Numbered from the stretch's first letter, positions 24,414-36,095 are shown. The stretch: 64,000 bases of DNA from Chrysogorgia sp. JL179-B06 (GCA_035772405.1 JAYKKM010000137.1:1-64000); one strand, 5' to 3'. Notes: generated by a model from the sequence alone, not told the origin. Made by a program: numbers and translations.

Positions 24414-24714
24414 TTAGACTCCAATTTCGATGTTAATAGACTGTGCACCTGGAAAAGTTTCTGTTCTAAATGTCGTTCTTTCAATCCAAGTTGTTGCTCT
24501 TAAATCTTTATTCTTATGTAATTTGTGTATTGTTTGTTTTTTTAGTGTGTTTTTACTTGTTCTTAATGTAATGTTTTGTTCGGTTGGTCTTCTCATGGGA
24601 CTCCTGTCCTGATGATCATTCCTTCAATCATGTTCAAGTATTGCACGCTTTATTTACTGTATATTTGCATTCTTGTATGGTTGTAAAGTTAATAAATAAA
24701 AAAATAAAATAAAT
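24414..24714. repeat. Interspersed repeat with A-rich end
   Basis: A 300-bp block ending taaataaaaaaataaaataaat, as in a retroposed 3' end. No protein domain was recognised. Confidence 0.4.
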
Positions 24715-24900
24715 CAATATATTATTACAATATATTGAATGTAATGTATTTTATATATAATATATTATTACAATATATTGAATATAATGTATTTTATATA
24801 TAATATAAAATATACCATTACATTCAATATATTATTACATTCTTACTACAATATTATTACATTCAATATACCATTACATTCAATACCATTGAATATGGAT
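24715..24900. repeat. attacattcaatatacc-type array, right block
   Basis: Units such as attacaatatattgaatgtaat and ccattacattcaata repeat several times and match the left block at 20960-21060. Confidence 0.7.
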
Positions 24901-25335
24901 ACCATTACCTTCAATTGAAAGTTTAAACAATGAGCCGCATTTTGTGAGGATTCTAAATTTTTCATCTAGTGAATAGGTAGCACAGTGCGCATTAGACAAA
25001 ACATGTTTTGCAATCACTGAGTTACAACTGATAATTACCTCGTTACGACGTTGCCGTTTTGGTTGCTCGCGAGTGGAAATAGTTTTATTTCGAATTTTTA
25101 TGTAATTACATGTATCCGCTCAGTAATATAATATGAATGTCAGGTTTACCATTTTGCATTACTTGCCATGTGACCAGCTTGAACGACTCCAATTGAGCGT
25201 TTAAGATTATATATCCATTTTTACCTTATATCCTTAAATTACCAATATGCCTAGATATATACCTTAAGTGCAGACGAAAATTACAATGTAACTTCAATTA
25301 AATTGGACAACCAACATAAACTGATTTAATAGCCT

Positions 25336-25625
25336 TCTATACCTGAAAAATTGGACCTGTCATTTCTCCCTCCCCCTCTGATCGACTGTAAAAATAGTAA
25401 ATGATTTAACTTTTCGAATCTCATTAATTATCAGTTTGTTTATCTCCCGTGCATTTGATTGGCTACTTTCTACTTGTGACACCCTTTTGGCATATATATA
25501 TATATATAAGCCCTATTTATTTTATTTCATCTCGTCTTACTCTGATGAGGGCTCCGCTCAAAACGTCAGTATCTCGTCACTAAATTATTGGCAGTTTACC
25601 ACCTTTTCACTTTGCTATATATTCA
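25336..25625 (+). mobile_element. Solo Penelope-like 3' end
   Basis: Matches the 3' tails of copies A and B: ttggacctgtcatttctcc, gatcgactgtaaaaatag, gacacccttttggcatat, the hammerhead-like core, and ggcagtttaccaccttttc, ending ttgctatatattc. No coding part is present. Confidence 0.88.
25542..25567 (+). ncRNA. Hammerhead-ribozyme-like core, solo Penelope end
   Basis: ctgatgag, hairpin ggctccgc, then tcaaaacgtcag. The catalytic gaaa is caaa here, so activity is doubtful even if the fold is right. Confidence 0.4.
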
Positions 25626-26149
25626 AAACACTTTACTTTTTTATACATCTTACCAGCTTGCAAGATAATTAAACCGGTGTAAGAGCTCTTTTTTAAATAC
25701 GTGTGTATGTATATTTTATCTTTTATATAACTTTTAACGTTTACCTTTTTAGTATAAATATTGTGAATATACATTTGTAAAATGTTTTTATATATCTGTA
25801 AAATATAAGCGTAATCCAGCTCTTTGAGCTGCTAGACTTTGGTTATATATTAATAAATTGATTGGCAGATGAATTAAATGGTAGGACCAAATCTCGTACA
25901 CATGATTGGCTAAGACCAACCGGTAAGTTCCGAGTACGCCTTTTGCGTGATCAGTTTTAATCGGCCAATATTCGTTGGGGAGAAAATCGGCACAAATATT
26001 GCCGAATAATTTTTCAACATAAGCAGGTTTTTACTAAGGATATACACGTTTACATAACATAATAGGCACGTATATTATGTACTTTGACTAGGTAATTCCA
26101 AATCTGTTTTCAGAATTGAACAGTTCTTGTAAGAATATTGCCATTCACC

Positions 26150-27435
26150 ATGCTAAAGTCACCTGGCTCTCACCTGGCTCTCGTCAGACCACATCTGGGT
26201 TACGCTACTCAGATTTGAGCACCATAATCAATAGAGTTGTTAAAACGTGTAGATAGAGTCCAGAGGCGCGCATCTAAAGTCATTCTCAACCTACCTTTCG
26301 ACCTGAAACTTCGTACACAGATAGACTCAAGCTAGCAGGACTCCTTCCAGTATCGTACTGGCACGAATACCTGTTTTTATTTTTTAAGGCTTTTAATGGA
26401 CTTAATTGTTTATAGTCGACAAGAAACACTACCAGCAGTAAAATTACCTGTACGGAAAACTAGAGCAGCCAGCAATCCAAGTGTAATAAGTTTTGTTCCT
26501 CATCAATGTAGAACAGTAACTTATCAACGTTCCTTCATTGTCAGAGTAATTAGGGACCTTACGATCTACGACGGCAACCTAGGACGGCGACGGCAGTGAA
26601 AGCAATATAAATTTTACCATTAGAATGAAACCACGGTCGATTGACTGGCGTATTTGATACTAAAAGCTTGTTTTATGATCTCCAAAACGCTTCAATATTT
26701 CTAAAACGATTGTAGTGTCTGTGTTTAAGTCGGTCTTAAGGAACAACTCTCATCTCATGCGAGTTACCGTCGTCCTAAAGACATGAAAATGTTCTCTGTG
26801 GCGTTGTAAACAGAACGAGGACGGCGTTGAGATTACTCTTGGGACTAAAAATTATTCATTCTTTTTGTTTCGCATAAAGATTGTTTTGTTTGAACGACGT
26901 CGCTGTCCTAGGTTTCCGTCGTAGATTGTAAGGTCCCTACTAGAACTTGGAACGCGCTACCTGACTTTTTAAGGTTCAAAACACTCAACTTTAGTTCATT
27001 TAAGAAAACCCTACTTGAATACTACTATGACACTCTTTATTCCATCTATACAACCAGGACGACCCACGCACGTGGAAATCTATTTGCCTAAAATGTAACT
27101 CGGCACGTCGCCTCGAGAAATCCATTTATAAATTTATCTATCAGTTCGCTTGGAGTCTTTAATCAGTCATCCGTAGACTTTATTGAAATGCTGAAAGACC
27201 TGAAATTTGACGAACGATGTAGAAAGTACTATACTCAGAAAATTATGAACACTTGCATAAGGACATCTTACTATATATTTTGTAAACGTAACAAAGAATG
27301 GGATGACCCGACTTTAATGTCATACTAATATTTTTATACCATATAGTGTTAATTCAAGTAGACATTGGTAAACTACCTGTAAAAGATAGGTTTATCACTG
27401 TAGTATACGTCAATCATAAATGAATAAAGTTTCCA

Positions 27436-27479
<44 letters not shown>
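26150..27479 (+). mobile_element. LINE C-terminal fragment with (TTA)n tail
   Basis: LVRPHLGYATQI-type thumb motif near 26190, VDRVQRRASKVILNL near 26250, RLKLAGLLPVSYWHEYL near 26320, and after the MITE RTWNALPDFLRFKTLNF (26940-27000). A 3' UTR follows to attattatt repeats at 27438-27479. Several stops are present. Confidence 0.85.
26553..26937. mobile_element. TA-flanked MITE inside LINE
   Basis: Termini gggaccttacgatctacg and cgtagattgtaaggtccc are inverted, with more pairing inward (cctaggacgg against gctgtcctagg). TA lies on both sides (26551-26552 and 26938-26939), as for Tc1/mariner-type insertions. Removing 26553-26939 restores the LINE reading frame across the junction. Confidence 0.92.
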
Positions 27480-27558
27480 GAAAGTTTATCTCTGTATATT
27501 ATACAGGAAGTTCTGTAGGGCATCGGGCCACAGCCTGTGGCCTGGGGTGCCCTAGTTC

Positions 27559-27792
27559 TTAAAATCTCGCCTTGGCACAGTTCTTATGTGTCCAGTAACA
27601 CTCCATAACAATTTTGTTAATTTCCTTGGTCCATTTTAACTTAGCAGTAGGATTACGACTTGATGATGGCTGCTCTTCCCCATACACCCGGTCGGGCATG
27701 GAACTAGTATCAATTCTAGTTCTATTCATGCCGTTTTCATTGTTATTATTATTCATCATCACATAATTACACCGTGAGTTTGCACGGGACAA
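27559..27792 (-). pseudogene. Retroelement ORF N-terminal fragment
   Basis: A 77-residue frame with an Asn-rich stretch and KLKWTKEINKIVMECYW. This W-x-x-E-x-N-x-x-V motif is familiar from the start of cnidarian retroelement proteins (from memory of the family). No RT is nearby in frame. Confidence 0.4.
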
Positions 27793-27879
27793 ATGTCCAT
27801 CCTACGTTGCCCGGCTCGTAGAATAAGGCTGGTTCCTGCCACGGATCGCCAATCCTTGACAGCTATCGTTAGCAACCAC

Positions 27880-28070
27880 ATTACGATACGGCCATTCACT
27901 CTTCGGCACGATTATATAACACCTTGAGTTGCGTAAGAGAGCGGACTACTTTTTGTCTGACCTCTATCCTTCGACCTGCCTGGCAAGGGAAACCCTACCA
28001 GGAGCTAATGCTCCCGCCAGCATAGCTCTCAAGATCATCGAGGTACACAAACCCCACCACCACGACAAGG

Positions 28071-28133
<63 letters not shown>
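27880..28133 (+). repeat. Interspersed repeat with (TTA)n tail
   Basis: A conserved-looking block (ttgcgtaagagagcggac, ctatccttcgacctgcctgg, ggagctaatgctcccgcc) leads to caaggt and a (TTA)n tail at 28069-28133, consistent with mobilisation by a LINE that uses a (TTA)n tail. Confidence 0.6.
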
Positions 28134-28204
28134 TCACCTTATGTGCAAATTTTTGTAAATATAACCTCAATTTTTCTTTTAATTTTTTTAATTATTTTTT
28201 TTAA

Positions 28205-28320
28205 ATTTTACACGGGGCCACAGTAATTGTTGTAAGCTGTAGTGGTATCCCTGCCAGACTTATATTTTATATGTTAATTCACCAATGGCGAATCGTAATA
28301 AATAAATTTAAAAATGCGTT
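28205..28320 (+). repeat. LINE 3'-tail-like repeat, copy 1
   Basis: gggccacagtaattg and tatccctgccag, ending aataaataaatttaaa. It is paralleled at 30135-30290 and, inverted, near 38695-38760. Confidence 0.55.
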
Positions 28321-28509
28321 TTCCAACCGGCAATATTTAAGTTTGTCATCATGAGGCTAAATCGTTATTTTATTATGGAAATTCTTATCACTTATGCAGG
28401 TCTATTAATTGATGTCGACAAAGCAGATTGTTTGAAGAAGAATAGTATTAAATAGTATAATCATCAATGATGTATATATTTCGTGATTGTCCGTCTTGTT
28501 TTTTAACAG

Positions 28510-28791
28510 ATATAATGCTCAATCCTCAAGAATCTGACTTCGTTTTGCAATCGTGGATTGGGAGAAAAACTGAACTTAATTGTGCAATACACATCAAAGT
28601 AAAAATGGAAACTGAATACGAATGGAGTGTTGTAACTGAGGACAAATATATTGCTGGAAATATCACAAAGAAATCCAATAAGACATCATACACTTTCATT
28701 CCGTTATTCAAGAGAGACTTTGGAAAATACCGATGCACAATTAGTACAGCTTCGACCAAAGTAGAGCATACCATCGTTTTACAACAAATAG
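28510..28791 (+). CDS. IgSF GPI-anchored protein, exon 3 (Ig domain)
   Basis: Acceptor ttttttaacag|atataatg and donor aaatag|gtaagttc bound a 282-base phase 1-1 exon. It encodes one canonical I-set type Ig domain: ELNCAIHI (strand B Cys), EYEWSVV (strand C Trp), and DFGKYRCTIS (strand F Y-x-C). Unlike exon 2, both disulphide cysteines and the core Trp are in place. Potential N-glycosylation sites occur at NIT and NKT. Confidence 0.85.
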
Positions 28792-28919
28792 GTAAGTTCA
28801 TAACAATAACTTGAAAGACAAACAGCTTAGGGTGAAAGATTTAATATTTATGACCATCACACCGCGATACGATATTTATATCTGACCGACATATATTGTA
28901 CTGTGGTATCACAGTAAAC

Positions 28920-29160
28920 GTAATAGCGTCGAGATGACGTCAGCATCGATGTTTGTCCGCTTTTACCCATAATTCTTGCGGCCATAACAAAAGAATATAG
29001 CTCATTTGCAATCATTTGTGAGTCAAATTTGGTTTGTTTGTCCGCTTTTTGAGCTATTAATAGCAGCCAGACTCTACGCTATTGCATAACAACTGGAAAA
29101 ATAGGTACGCATGGCGTACATGCATGTATCTACTGGAATTTGATTTGTGGCCTGCAAATC
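28920..29160. other. Intron 3, unique-looking DNA
   Basis: Nothing recognisable here between exon 3 and the LINE tail at 29160. Confidence 0.4.
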
Positions 29161-29420
29161 GACTTGTGAAAGCCTTTGAGAAAGCAGCCAAATATCCATT
29201 TGTTTAAGAAATGTTATCAAAATTATTTACTTCATGAGCAAATAATTTTAAACCTTATCATAATTTTATATGTATTTTAGTATTGTATACATTTTTAAAC
29301 TCGTTGTAACTAACTAAATTTTTAGATTTTTTGTAATGTGAGGGCTACAGGTTTTTTAGTGTAGTTTACGCTATTATGTACTACCCTTTAAAAATAAAGA
29401 TTTAATTTCATTCATTCATG
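29160..29420 (+). mobile_element. LINE 3' UTR remnant
   Basis: ttgtaatgtgagggctacag, a Pol II-like aataaag, and a (attc)n tail (ttcattcattcat) suggest the end of a CR1-like LINE. No coding remains. Confidence 0.45.
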
Positions 29421-29812
29421 GCTTTCTCCTCTGGATCGCTTTTCTACCTGACGCTCTCTGTCTATCCGTAATCTTTCGGCCTACTTCTCGTCGGTTTCAA
29501 CTCATTTTTGCCTCGGTTTCGTTTTGTTCTCTTGTGTTCGATCTTTTTCCATAGCGATAAATTCGATATATTTTTCAAAAAATAACTTTTCACGTTGCGT
29601 GCAATTTATGACTTCGCATGGTTTCGCCCTTCGGATATCTCTCGCTTTCACCAATTTAAAATTTAAAAACGTTGACGGATGGATGGATGGAAAATTTGAA
29701 ATATTTACCTTAGTTGCGTATACTGAAATTGTGATTACTGCTAAGTTTCCATCCACGTTGTCAAATGTGATGTTTCAGTCTAAATGTGTTGAAGCCGTAA
29801 GTCTAAATATAG

Positions 29813-29934
29813 AGCAGCTGGTTGAAGCCGGCTCAGAAGATCTTCTAAGCCTTTTGGGGAATGGGAACAATTACTTCCGTAAAGTACTGTCAGAAGGCTT
29901 AGAAGATCTTCTGAGCCGGCTTCAACCCGCTGGT
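29813..29934. repeat. Hairpin with 40-bp arms
   Basis: cagctggttgaagccggc at the left pairs with gccggcttcaacccgctg at the right. The arms continue through tcagaagatcttctaagcc, with a loop of about 38 bases. The ORF at 29524-30021 runs through it and is not considered coding. Confidence 0.88.
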
Positions 29935-30134
29935 CTAAATACTAAAGTTAGGACCAGCATTGGACATTTTTCGCTGATGGACAATATGCAGAAGCAGTCA
30001 CGTACGAGCGGAGGCTTTTAAGAATTTTATCCGTTATAGCCGCCATTTGGGTACATATTTCCTTTTTAACTTGGTTGGTGATATTTCATTGAATATTTCA
30101 TTGAATCTTTCGTTGGAATTTTACCGATTTAATA

Positions 30135-30290
30135 TTTCCCAAACAGCCAGAGTAATAAACAGCCGGGCCCGCAGTAATTGCAATTGCTGTTGCGGTGTCC
30201 CTGCCAATGTTTGTCACTTTGTATTGTATTTTCTTTATTATGCATGTATTTTGTATTTGGCGAAGTTAATAAATTCAAAATAGATTCAAA
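30135..30290 (+). repeat. LINE 3'-tail-like repeat, copy 2
   Basis: cgggcccgcagtaattg, gttgcggtgtccctgccaatg, and ending gttaataaattcaaa. Related to 28205-28320. Confidence 0.5.
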
Positions 30291-31845
30291 TTATAGTATT
30301 CAAGATTCCGCACCGGCTTTCGTTTTTGGTCAATAGCTATAGAAAGAAAGCAGTTCTCATTTCAACGCGCGGTTTCATGAATTCTTGGAAACATTTGATT
30401 GGACAACGTAATTTATTCTGCGTAGCTTGTGCAACGATTGAATGCCCGTTGCATGTTTCAACCGCTTTCCGCCTGCTAAACTAGGAATTTGTTGCCATTC
30501 ACGTGGTCTTTACACAACTGAACATCATGTATACACGAGGCATTTTGACGAGCCTTGCATTCTAGCTTACAGTGGCGTGAGGAAACTATAATTGTTAGGC
30601 AAGCAACACTAAAACAACCGCTACTATCTATGGGTCTGGCAGCATGGCCCCAGAAAATTTTAATATTTTGAACCTCTAAAATCCCATTTTCAGCCAACCA
30701 CCAATACGCCAATCACTAAGTTAAATCATACACTATTAACAATAGGTTTTAAGGTAATTCACAATAAGATTCAAAACGAAAAATCAGAAAATGGAAGAAT
30801 TAGAAATAGCTTAACATCTGTAGCTCATGACATTGAAATAAACATTCACACTAATGGCCAATGGGAGTCAAGAGTAAGGAGACCTATTGACTTCGTGTAA
30901 CCCAACATAAGTGTACAAGCATAGTGTATCGGATTGGACTGAGAAAGATGGTGACTAGCAGTAGCGTCGAGAGGGGGGGGGAGGCGGGGCCCGCAAAAAA
31001 ATATTATATTATTAATTAACAAAAACTTGCTGCTGGGGCCCAGCAAAACCTTGGTAAGTTGATCATTGCTGGGAAACTTTCTGGTCCTGGCTAAGGCTAG
31101 CTTAGTATTCGTAATAATAATATAGTATTTTGTCAAAACTAACGGAGTTACAGGCCCCAGTCCCAGCATTGCAAAATGTTCGGGGTCATAAAATTTACGT
31201 CAACGGAAAGATTTTGTAGCTGTTCATTTCTACAGGCCAAAACATACAGTCGATACAGACCCTGCTTCTTCCAGCTTTCTGATAAGCTTACTTTTAGTTG
31301 GACTTAACGTTGAATCATATTAACACAACTCACTAGATTAGCGTTAATTAAGCTTCTCAAAGGTTCAAATTTCAAGATTGCCGCATTCACGCGTCGATAC
31401 AGACAAACAACTGAAACAAGGGAGCCATAAACAATTCCATCACTAGGTTGTTCTTTGAATTTAAGATACGTTTTACGTTTTTGAGATTCAACTATACAAA
31501 ATTAAAAAAACAACTAGGGAAAACCGGCTGTGTAGTCAGTAGTCTACGTAATTTATTTACTTACACGTAATTAATTCGTCTGCGCTTCCGGTCCCGATGG
31601 TTTACGTTTGGTTTGTTCACTTCAAGATGGCCCGCGCGCAAATTATGACCCGGGGCCCATTCTGGCTCTCGACGGCCCTGGTGACTAGTAACCCCAGTCA
31701 CCCCCTGTATCCGCCCCTGGAGAGTAAAACTCACTGGTATCGTGATTGCGGTGGTCAAGATATCATATATAAAAGCCGCCCCTGCTGCAACCAATCAAAT
31801 TGCAGGGAAGACAGATTCCGCCTACTGAAGATTAATAAAATATTC
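30291..31845. other. Intron 3, no gene found
   Basis: Contains a G-rich run near 30970 and short ORFs without domain features. Some phrases look repetitive (for example 31560-31800), but no second copy is present in the window. Confidence 0.4.
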
Positions 31846-32062
31846 TTATTTTAAGAATTGCTTTTCTCATATTAAGAAATATTTCATAGAATTTTCTTAA
31901 GTAATTTTTCTTTAGAAAAATGGTTTTGTTATTCTCCCAAAAAATTCCCTTTATTTATAAAAAAGCTTGAGAACAAATTCTTGTTTAAGAATTATTTTTT
32001 CTCATTTTAATAAATATTTCTTAGAATTTTGAAATACGTTTTTGTCCTCAAAAGAAAAATAA
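31846..32062. repeat. AT-rich direct duplication
   Basis: A block of ttaagaattgcttttctcat and taagaaatatttcatagaatttt appears twice with divergence (about 31850-31910 and 31984-32040). Confidence 0.6.
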
Positions 32063-32264
32063 TATTTTCTTTTGTCAGCACACCTAGTATAATAGCTACG
32101 TTGTCTATTATTTATGATAAAAGGATAGCACAGATATAGGAACATTTAACTCCACACTATTTTCTACAATCCTTTAAAACTCGCAGTCAGAATCATTAAA
32201 TTTATATTTATCAAATTTCAGTCATCTAATATATCAAGTATACATTTTATATTACTCTTTTCAG

Positions 32265-32552
32265 ATTTTCCTGGAGCTCCACGTGATCTGCAAATACTAT
32301 TTCCACAAGACGTAGACGATGTTCGAATGAATTGGAAACGTCCTTCGAGCAATGGAGGTAGTAAAATCATCGACTATGTAGTGCGAACGAGATATGAAAA
32401 CGGAGAATGGGCCAAAACTGGAAAAACTACAAAACTGTTGGTAGCCGTTACGAACTTAAATAAATCTAATCAATACGAAATACAGGTTTGCTCACGAAAT
32501 AAAGTAGGGATTGGACCACGGTCATGCGCCGTAACCAAAAAATTGCGTGTTG
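32265..32552 (+). CDS. IgSF GPI-anchored protein, exon 4 (fibronectin III)
   Basis: Acceptor cttttcag|attttcc and donor gttg|gtaggtat bound a 288-base phase 1-1 exon. It encodes a complete fibronectin type III domain: PGAPRDLQI (strand A), VRMNWKRPSSNGGSKI (strand B Trp and the GGS turn), IDYVVRTR, and NQYEIQVCSRNKVGIGP (the Y-x-x-x-V..N..G core of strands F-G). FN3 modules act as spacers or adhesive units in surface proteins. Confidence 0.9.
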
Positions 32553-32602
32553 GTAGGTATTTGAAATTCACATATAACTGCCTAGGGCAACTAACAATAT
32601 AA

Positions 32603-32640
32603 TAAACGGACGAACGGACGGACGGACGGACGGACGGACA
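32603..32640. repeat. (GGAC)n microsatellite
   Basis: About eight ggac units in intron 4 of the IgSF gene. Confidence 0.95.
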
Positions 32641-32713
32641 TAACAATATTGAACATTATCATTATTAGCATCGCTGATGACGATAATGTTTTAATTTATT
32701 TTATTTTTCTTAG

Positions 32714-32802
32714 GTCAAATAGGAAAGAGAAACTCAGGATGCGCTTCAATCATTCCTTTCAAATACACGTGGATGGTGTTGTTAATTTTGTCGGTCATTT
32801 GA
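32714..32802 (+). CDS. IgSF GPI-anchored protein, exon 5 (GPI signal, stop)
   Basis: Acceptor tttttcttag|gtcaaata. The frame gives QIGKRNSGCASIIPFKYTW then MVLLILSVI and a stop at 32800-32802. Small residues (N-S-G-C-A) followed by a short spacer and a terminal hydrophobic run with no cytoplasmic tail are the pattern of a GPI-attachment signal. A type I transmembrane segment is less likely because nothing follows it. Polyadenylation is not placed; gaataaatcc near 33417 is one candidate. Confidence 0.78.
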
Positions 32803-33610
32803 AGTGGAAATGTTGCTGCTAACATGGACCTATACATACTATATTTTTAACATATGACTCGTGTTATAAATATTCAAAATCCCACAAGGTGACTGCTGTA
32901 AGGTGTTTTTCGAGGAGTGCAATAGATAAAACGGCACCATTTTTCAATGCAATCGAGCTGCCGGTGAGGACATCTTGACATGTGCACGTGTACATCTTGT
33001 TCTTAAAGTATTGCTTGTGCATAATAATAATAATAATAATAATATAATTTATTTAATCACGATGATGGGGTCGTGAATCTATAGTTCTAGTATGAAATAT
33101 ATAAGGAATTATAAAAAAATGGATATAAATCGATTTAGAGTCTAAGTTCTAAAGTGAGTCTATAGTTCTAGTATAAAATATATAAGAATGTATAGAAATG
33201 TATGCATCTTCCTATTTCATGTAGCATAGTATAAGCTTAGAATACTATAGTAGTTAAATTAGTAAATAAAACTAGATACGTGTCAATAGGAGATACTGTA
33301 GTTGTTTGTAAAATTATCGAATATACTGTATGTTATTAAGTTATGTTTTCTTTTTCAGAGTAGCAAATAATTGCATGCATGTAGATGTGCCAAACGATTA
33401 CTGTGAATTTTAAAGGAATAAATCCTGTATATAGATATAACAACAACAGAGTGTTCCCATGAAGTGGTTCCCAATCCGCGCATATATACGACCGCATATA
33501 CAAACTTAGGGTTGATATATATATATATATCGTTTGGGCCAGTAATCAACTTTGCTCCCCAGTGACCACATTTTTGCCCCTGGAAAAAATGCTCGTTAAG
33601 CCTTTTTTGA
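32803..33610. other. 3' flank of IgSF gene
   Basis: 3' UTR candidate sequence, then (TAA)n at about 33020-33045 next to ttatttaatcacgatgat, a likely LINE tail on the minus strand. A tagttctagtat(g/a)aaatatata phrase recurs at 33083 and 33165. Confidence 0.45.
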
Positions 33611-33614
33611 GACT

Positions 33615-33862
33615 GTTCAGTGACTTCAGTGGTAATTTCACCAGACAGTATGACAGTTGAAAGAAGTGTTTCAACATACAACATTTTGTACACAAAGCTC
33701 AGGACCTCAACATCACAAAAAACCTTAAGTGATAGATTGGTCATAGCTTGGAATGGTGTCCCAACTGCTGCATATGACCCAAGGCCTGCTGTTGTATCCT
33801 TTTTAAAAAAGAAAAACAGACGTCTGTCAAGGCCATGTGAAAATTTTTTGATTGACTGTTAG
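33615..33862 (+). pseudogene. hAT-like transposase C-terminal (dimerisation) remnant
   Basis: The frame encodes MTVERSVSTYNILYTKLRTS, SQKTLSDRLVIAWNG, YDPRPAVVSFLKKKNRR. This resembles the C-terminal dimerisation region (E-R-x-F-S...K...R..M..E.L..L) of hAT/ZNF862-like transposases. Only the last 80 or so residues are visible; the catalytic part is absent. Confidence 0.5.
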
Positions 33863-35065
33863 TGAAAATAAAAAGTTCTTCTGAAAAAGTTTTCAAGTTT
33901 TGTTTAATGGGAAATTCACCTAAAAGTTTAGAAAAAGGCATAAAAATCCAAAAATGGAGTTCTCATGAAATTGTTGGATTTCTCTCAAAACTGCTCTCAG
34001 AGATGGATATAAATGATATAAATTATCTCTATGATATCTATTATGGATATAAATGATCTCTCTCTTGCGGGAGCCTATAATTCAAAAAAATTCTGGGGGC
34101 ATGTCTCCGGACCCCCCTAGGATGACGCGCCTTGCGGCGTGTGTGGGTTCCATTTATTATCCTTAAAAAAGGCACTGAATGTTTAGTGCATCAATTTTTT
34201 CCAATATAACCTGGAATCTCTCAAATAATTCAACACAAGCATCATGTGGTCTATACCAGGTTGATACTAGAAAAGGTTTGATTCTGGGTTTATTAATTTC
34301 AATATACAGAAAAACTCAAAAGAATCATCGATAAGATCATCTTTGAGTGAAAATCGATAGTATCTCGAATAAACATCGCTACTCCACCATGATCATTTCT
34401 AGTTCAATCTCGTCTTATTATCGAATAATTAGGAATAGCGATAATATTATCGCTTATACAGTAGTTTGATCAAGACGATTAAATTTATTACAAGGATATC
34501 CAAATTAGCATTTAGCAAATTTAAACGAATTACATCGATGTATTTAAAAAGGCTTGCAATATTAAGAGAAGCAATTTTGAGTCTCTTGAGTTTAGGTAAA
34601 CCAAAATTCATTAAAAATATCAAGATGATCTGGTAAATCGTGTGACTCGTTATTACCTCCGCCAGGAGGTTATGTTTTTACCTCTGTTTGTCTGTCTGTA
34701 AGCAGAAGCGTAGAAGAAATGAATGAAAATGCTTGATTTCGCTCATTATCCTTATATTATATATAGTTCAAATCTTTAATATTTGCAAACAAGCTGAATT
34801 CACAAAAAACAATGGACTTGTCAGTCCCATTGTTTATACAAAATTGCGGTCATGGCCTAAGGAACAACATATAAATTTGCTTAAAACACGATGACATCTG
34901 TTACCTTTGTCCTTTTGAGGGTTTTATCTGACGAAGAAACCTGCCAAGAACAAAAGAGCATTTTCAAAAGCTGGCGGCGGCTTTTGAATAGTCCCGGGGG
35001 AAATAGGGGTTAATAATGAAATGATTAGCTGATTGACATGCGTTGCAGACATACGTGGCAGGGAT
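33863..35065. other. Mostly unannotated DNA with TE-like phrases
   Basis: ctccggacccccctagg near 34105 and gcgccttgcggcgtg near 34128 look like the edge of a DNA transposon often seen next to hAT-type ORFs. 34980-35065 (tgaatagtcccgggggaaata) recurs at 49763-49838, so it is part of a dispersed repeat. The rest shows nothing. Confidence 0.4.
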
Positions 35066-35067
35066 TA

Positions 35068-35386
35068 TACAGGGTGTATCAAAAAAAGCGCAACCTCGGA
35101 ATTTCCCAAGAAATCCACTTTGTTTTTATTAACACAAAAGATTTTAGGCCTCTGGGAATTTAGTTAAATTGATACTTGTAAACTAAACAACTTTCATTAA
35201 ATAAATGCATAAATTTCGATTCAATTCTGCTTTACGTGCTCGAGTTTGTAGTAATTAGACAGTTATGCCCCTGGAATACGATTACAAGCTATTTTAAATT
35301 CCCAGGGGCGAAAATCTTTTGTGTTTAAGAACACAGTGGATTTCTTGGGAAATTCCGAGGTTGCGCTTTTTTTTATACACCCTGTA
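35068..35386. mobile_element. TA-flanked MITE with 85-bp inverted ends
   Basis: tacagggtgtat at the left mirrors atacaccctgta at the right. Pairing continues through gcgcaacctcggaatttccc and agaaatccac, for about 85 bp. TA is repeated outside (35066-35067 and 35387-35388). Confidence 0.9.
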
Positions 35387-35388
35387 TA

Positions 35389-36095
35389 TAGTCCCTGGGA
35401 CTATATATATAATCCCTATGAATTATAATACCCAAATTCATAGGATCCCTGCCAAAACTTTTCCGAGTTGAGTACGCTGGTAGCGATCCCAAACGAGAAG
35501 GAGAGCAAGGTTTCGCCTATCTCAGGTTGCGACGCTGGTAAAACTAACGTCCTCATACCTCATACAAGAGACAAGCGATTTCGTTTCTTGAAAAATTGTT
35601 GGTTTAGTCAGGACTTTATGACACCGACCGTTAAATATAAAATGTGGGAATGATACTAAATCAATGCGTATGTGTAAGAATCTCGAACATTATTTATACA
35701 CATTATTCATGCTAATCATTCAAACAAACTTGTAGAAGTCCGTAAATACTTACTCCTGAAGTTCTGTAATAAACTTTTATTCAAACGTTGCTTTGGAATC
35801 TTTTTATTTCATAAAATCCCGTGCATTCGACCTAAGAATATCCTCGTCACTCTCTTCGTCTTCCATTGTGAAACACGTTCGCTTCACAACAGAGCCACTG
35901 CGGGGCCTGCGGCCCTCGGGATTTATCTGGCGTAAAGCCTCCGTTCTCGGTATTTATCTTATACATAATATTAGAGTAGAAATGAGTGCAATGAATCATT
36001 TTATTCACTCTAGATAAAAGAAGTTTATAGACGTGTAGATCGTACATTGAACAACAACAATATTTTATTGTATATGAAAAAGTGTGGTGATAATC
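35389..36095. other. No recognisable feature
   Basis: Only short chance ORFs. The minus-strand frame through this part is the stop-free tail of the SGNH remnant and is not supported. Confidence 0.4.

Larger units (their letters stand above)
17917..28509 (+). other. Intron 2 of IgSF gene (10.6 kb)
   Basis: A single phase-1 intron running from gtaagttc to ttgttttttaacag. It carries two abutting MITEs, a tRNA-like hairpin, several LINE copies (one nested in another), a solo Penelope end, a LINE interrupted by a TA-flanked MITE, and (TTA)n-tailed repeats. Between these (19010-19290, 19420-20000, 25630-26140) no other feature was seen. Confidence 0.7.

Noticed and set aside
29524..30021. 165-residue ORF
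   Set aside because: Runs through a long hairpin and has no domain; the open frame is partly due to the duplicated arms.
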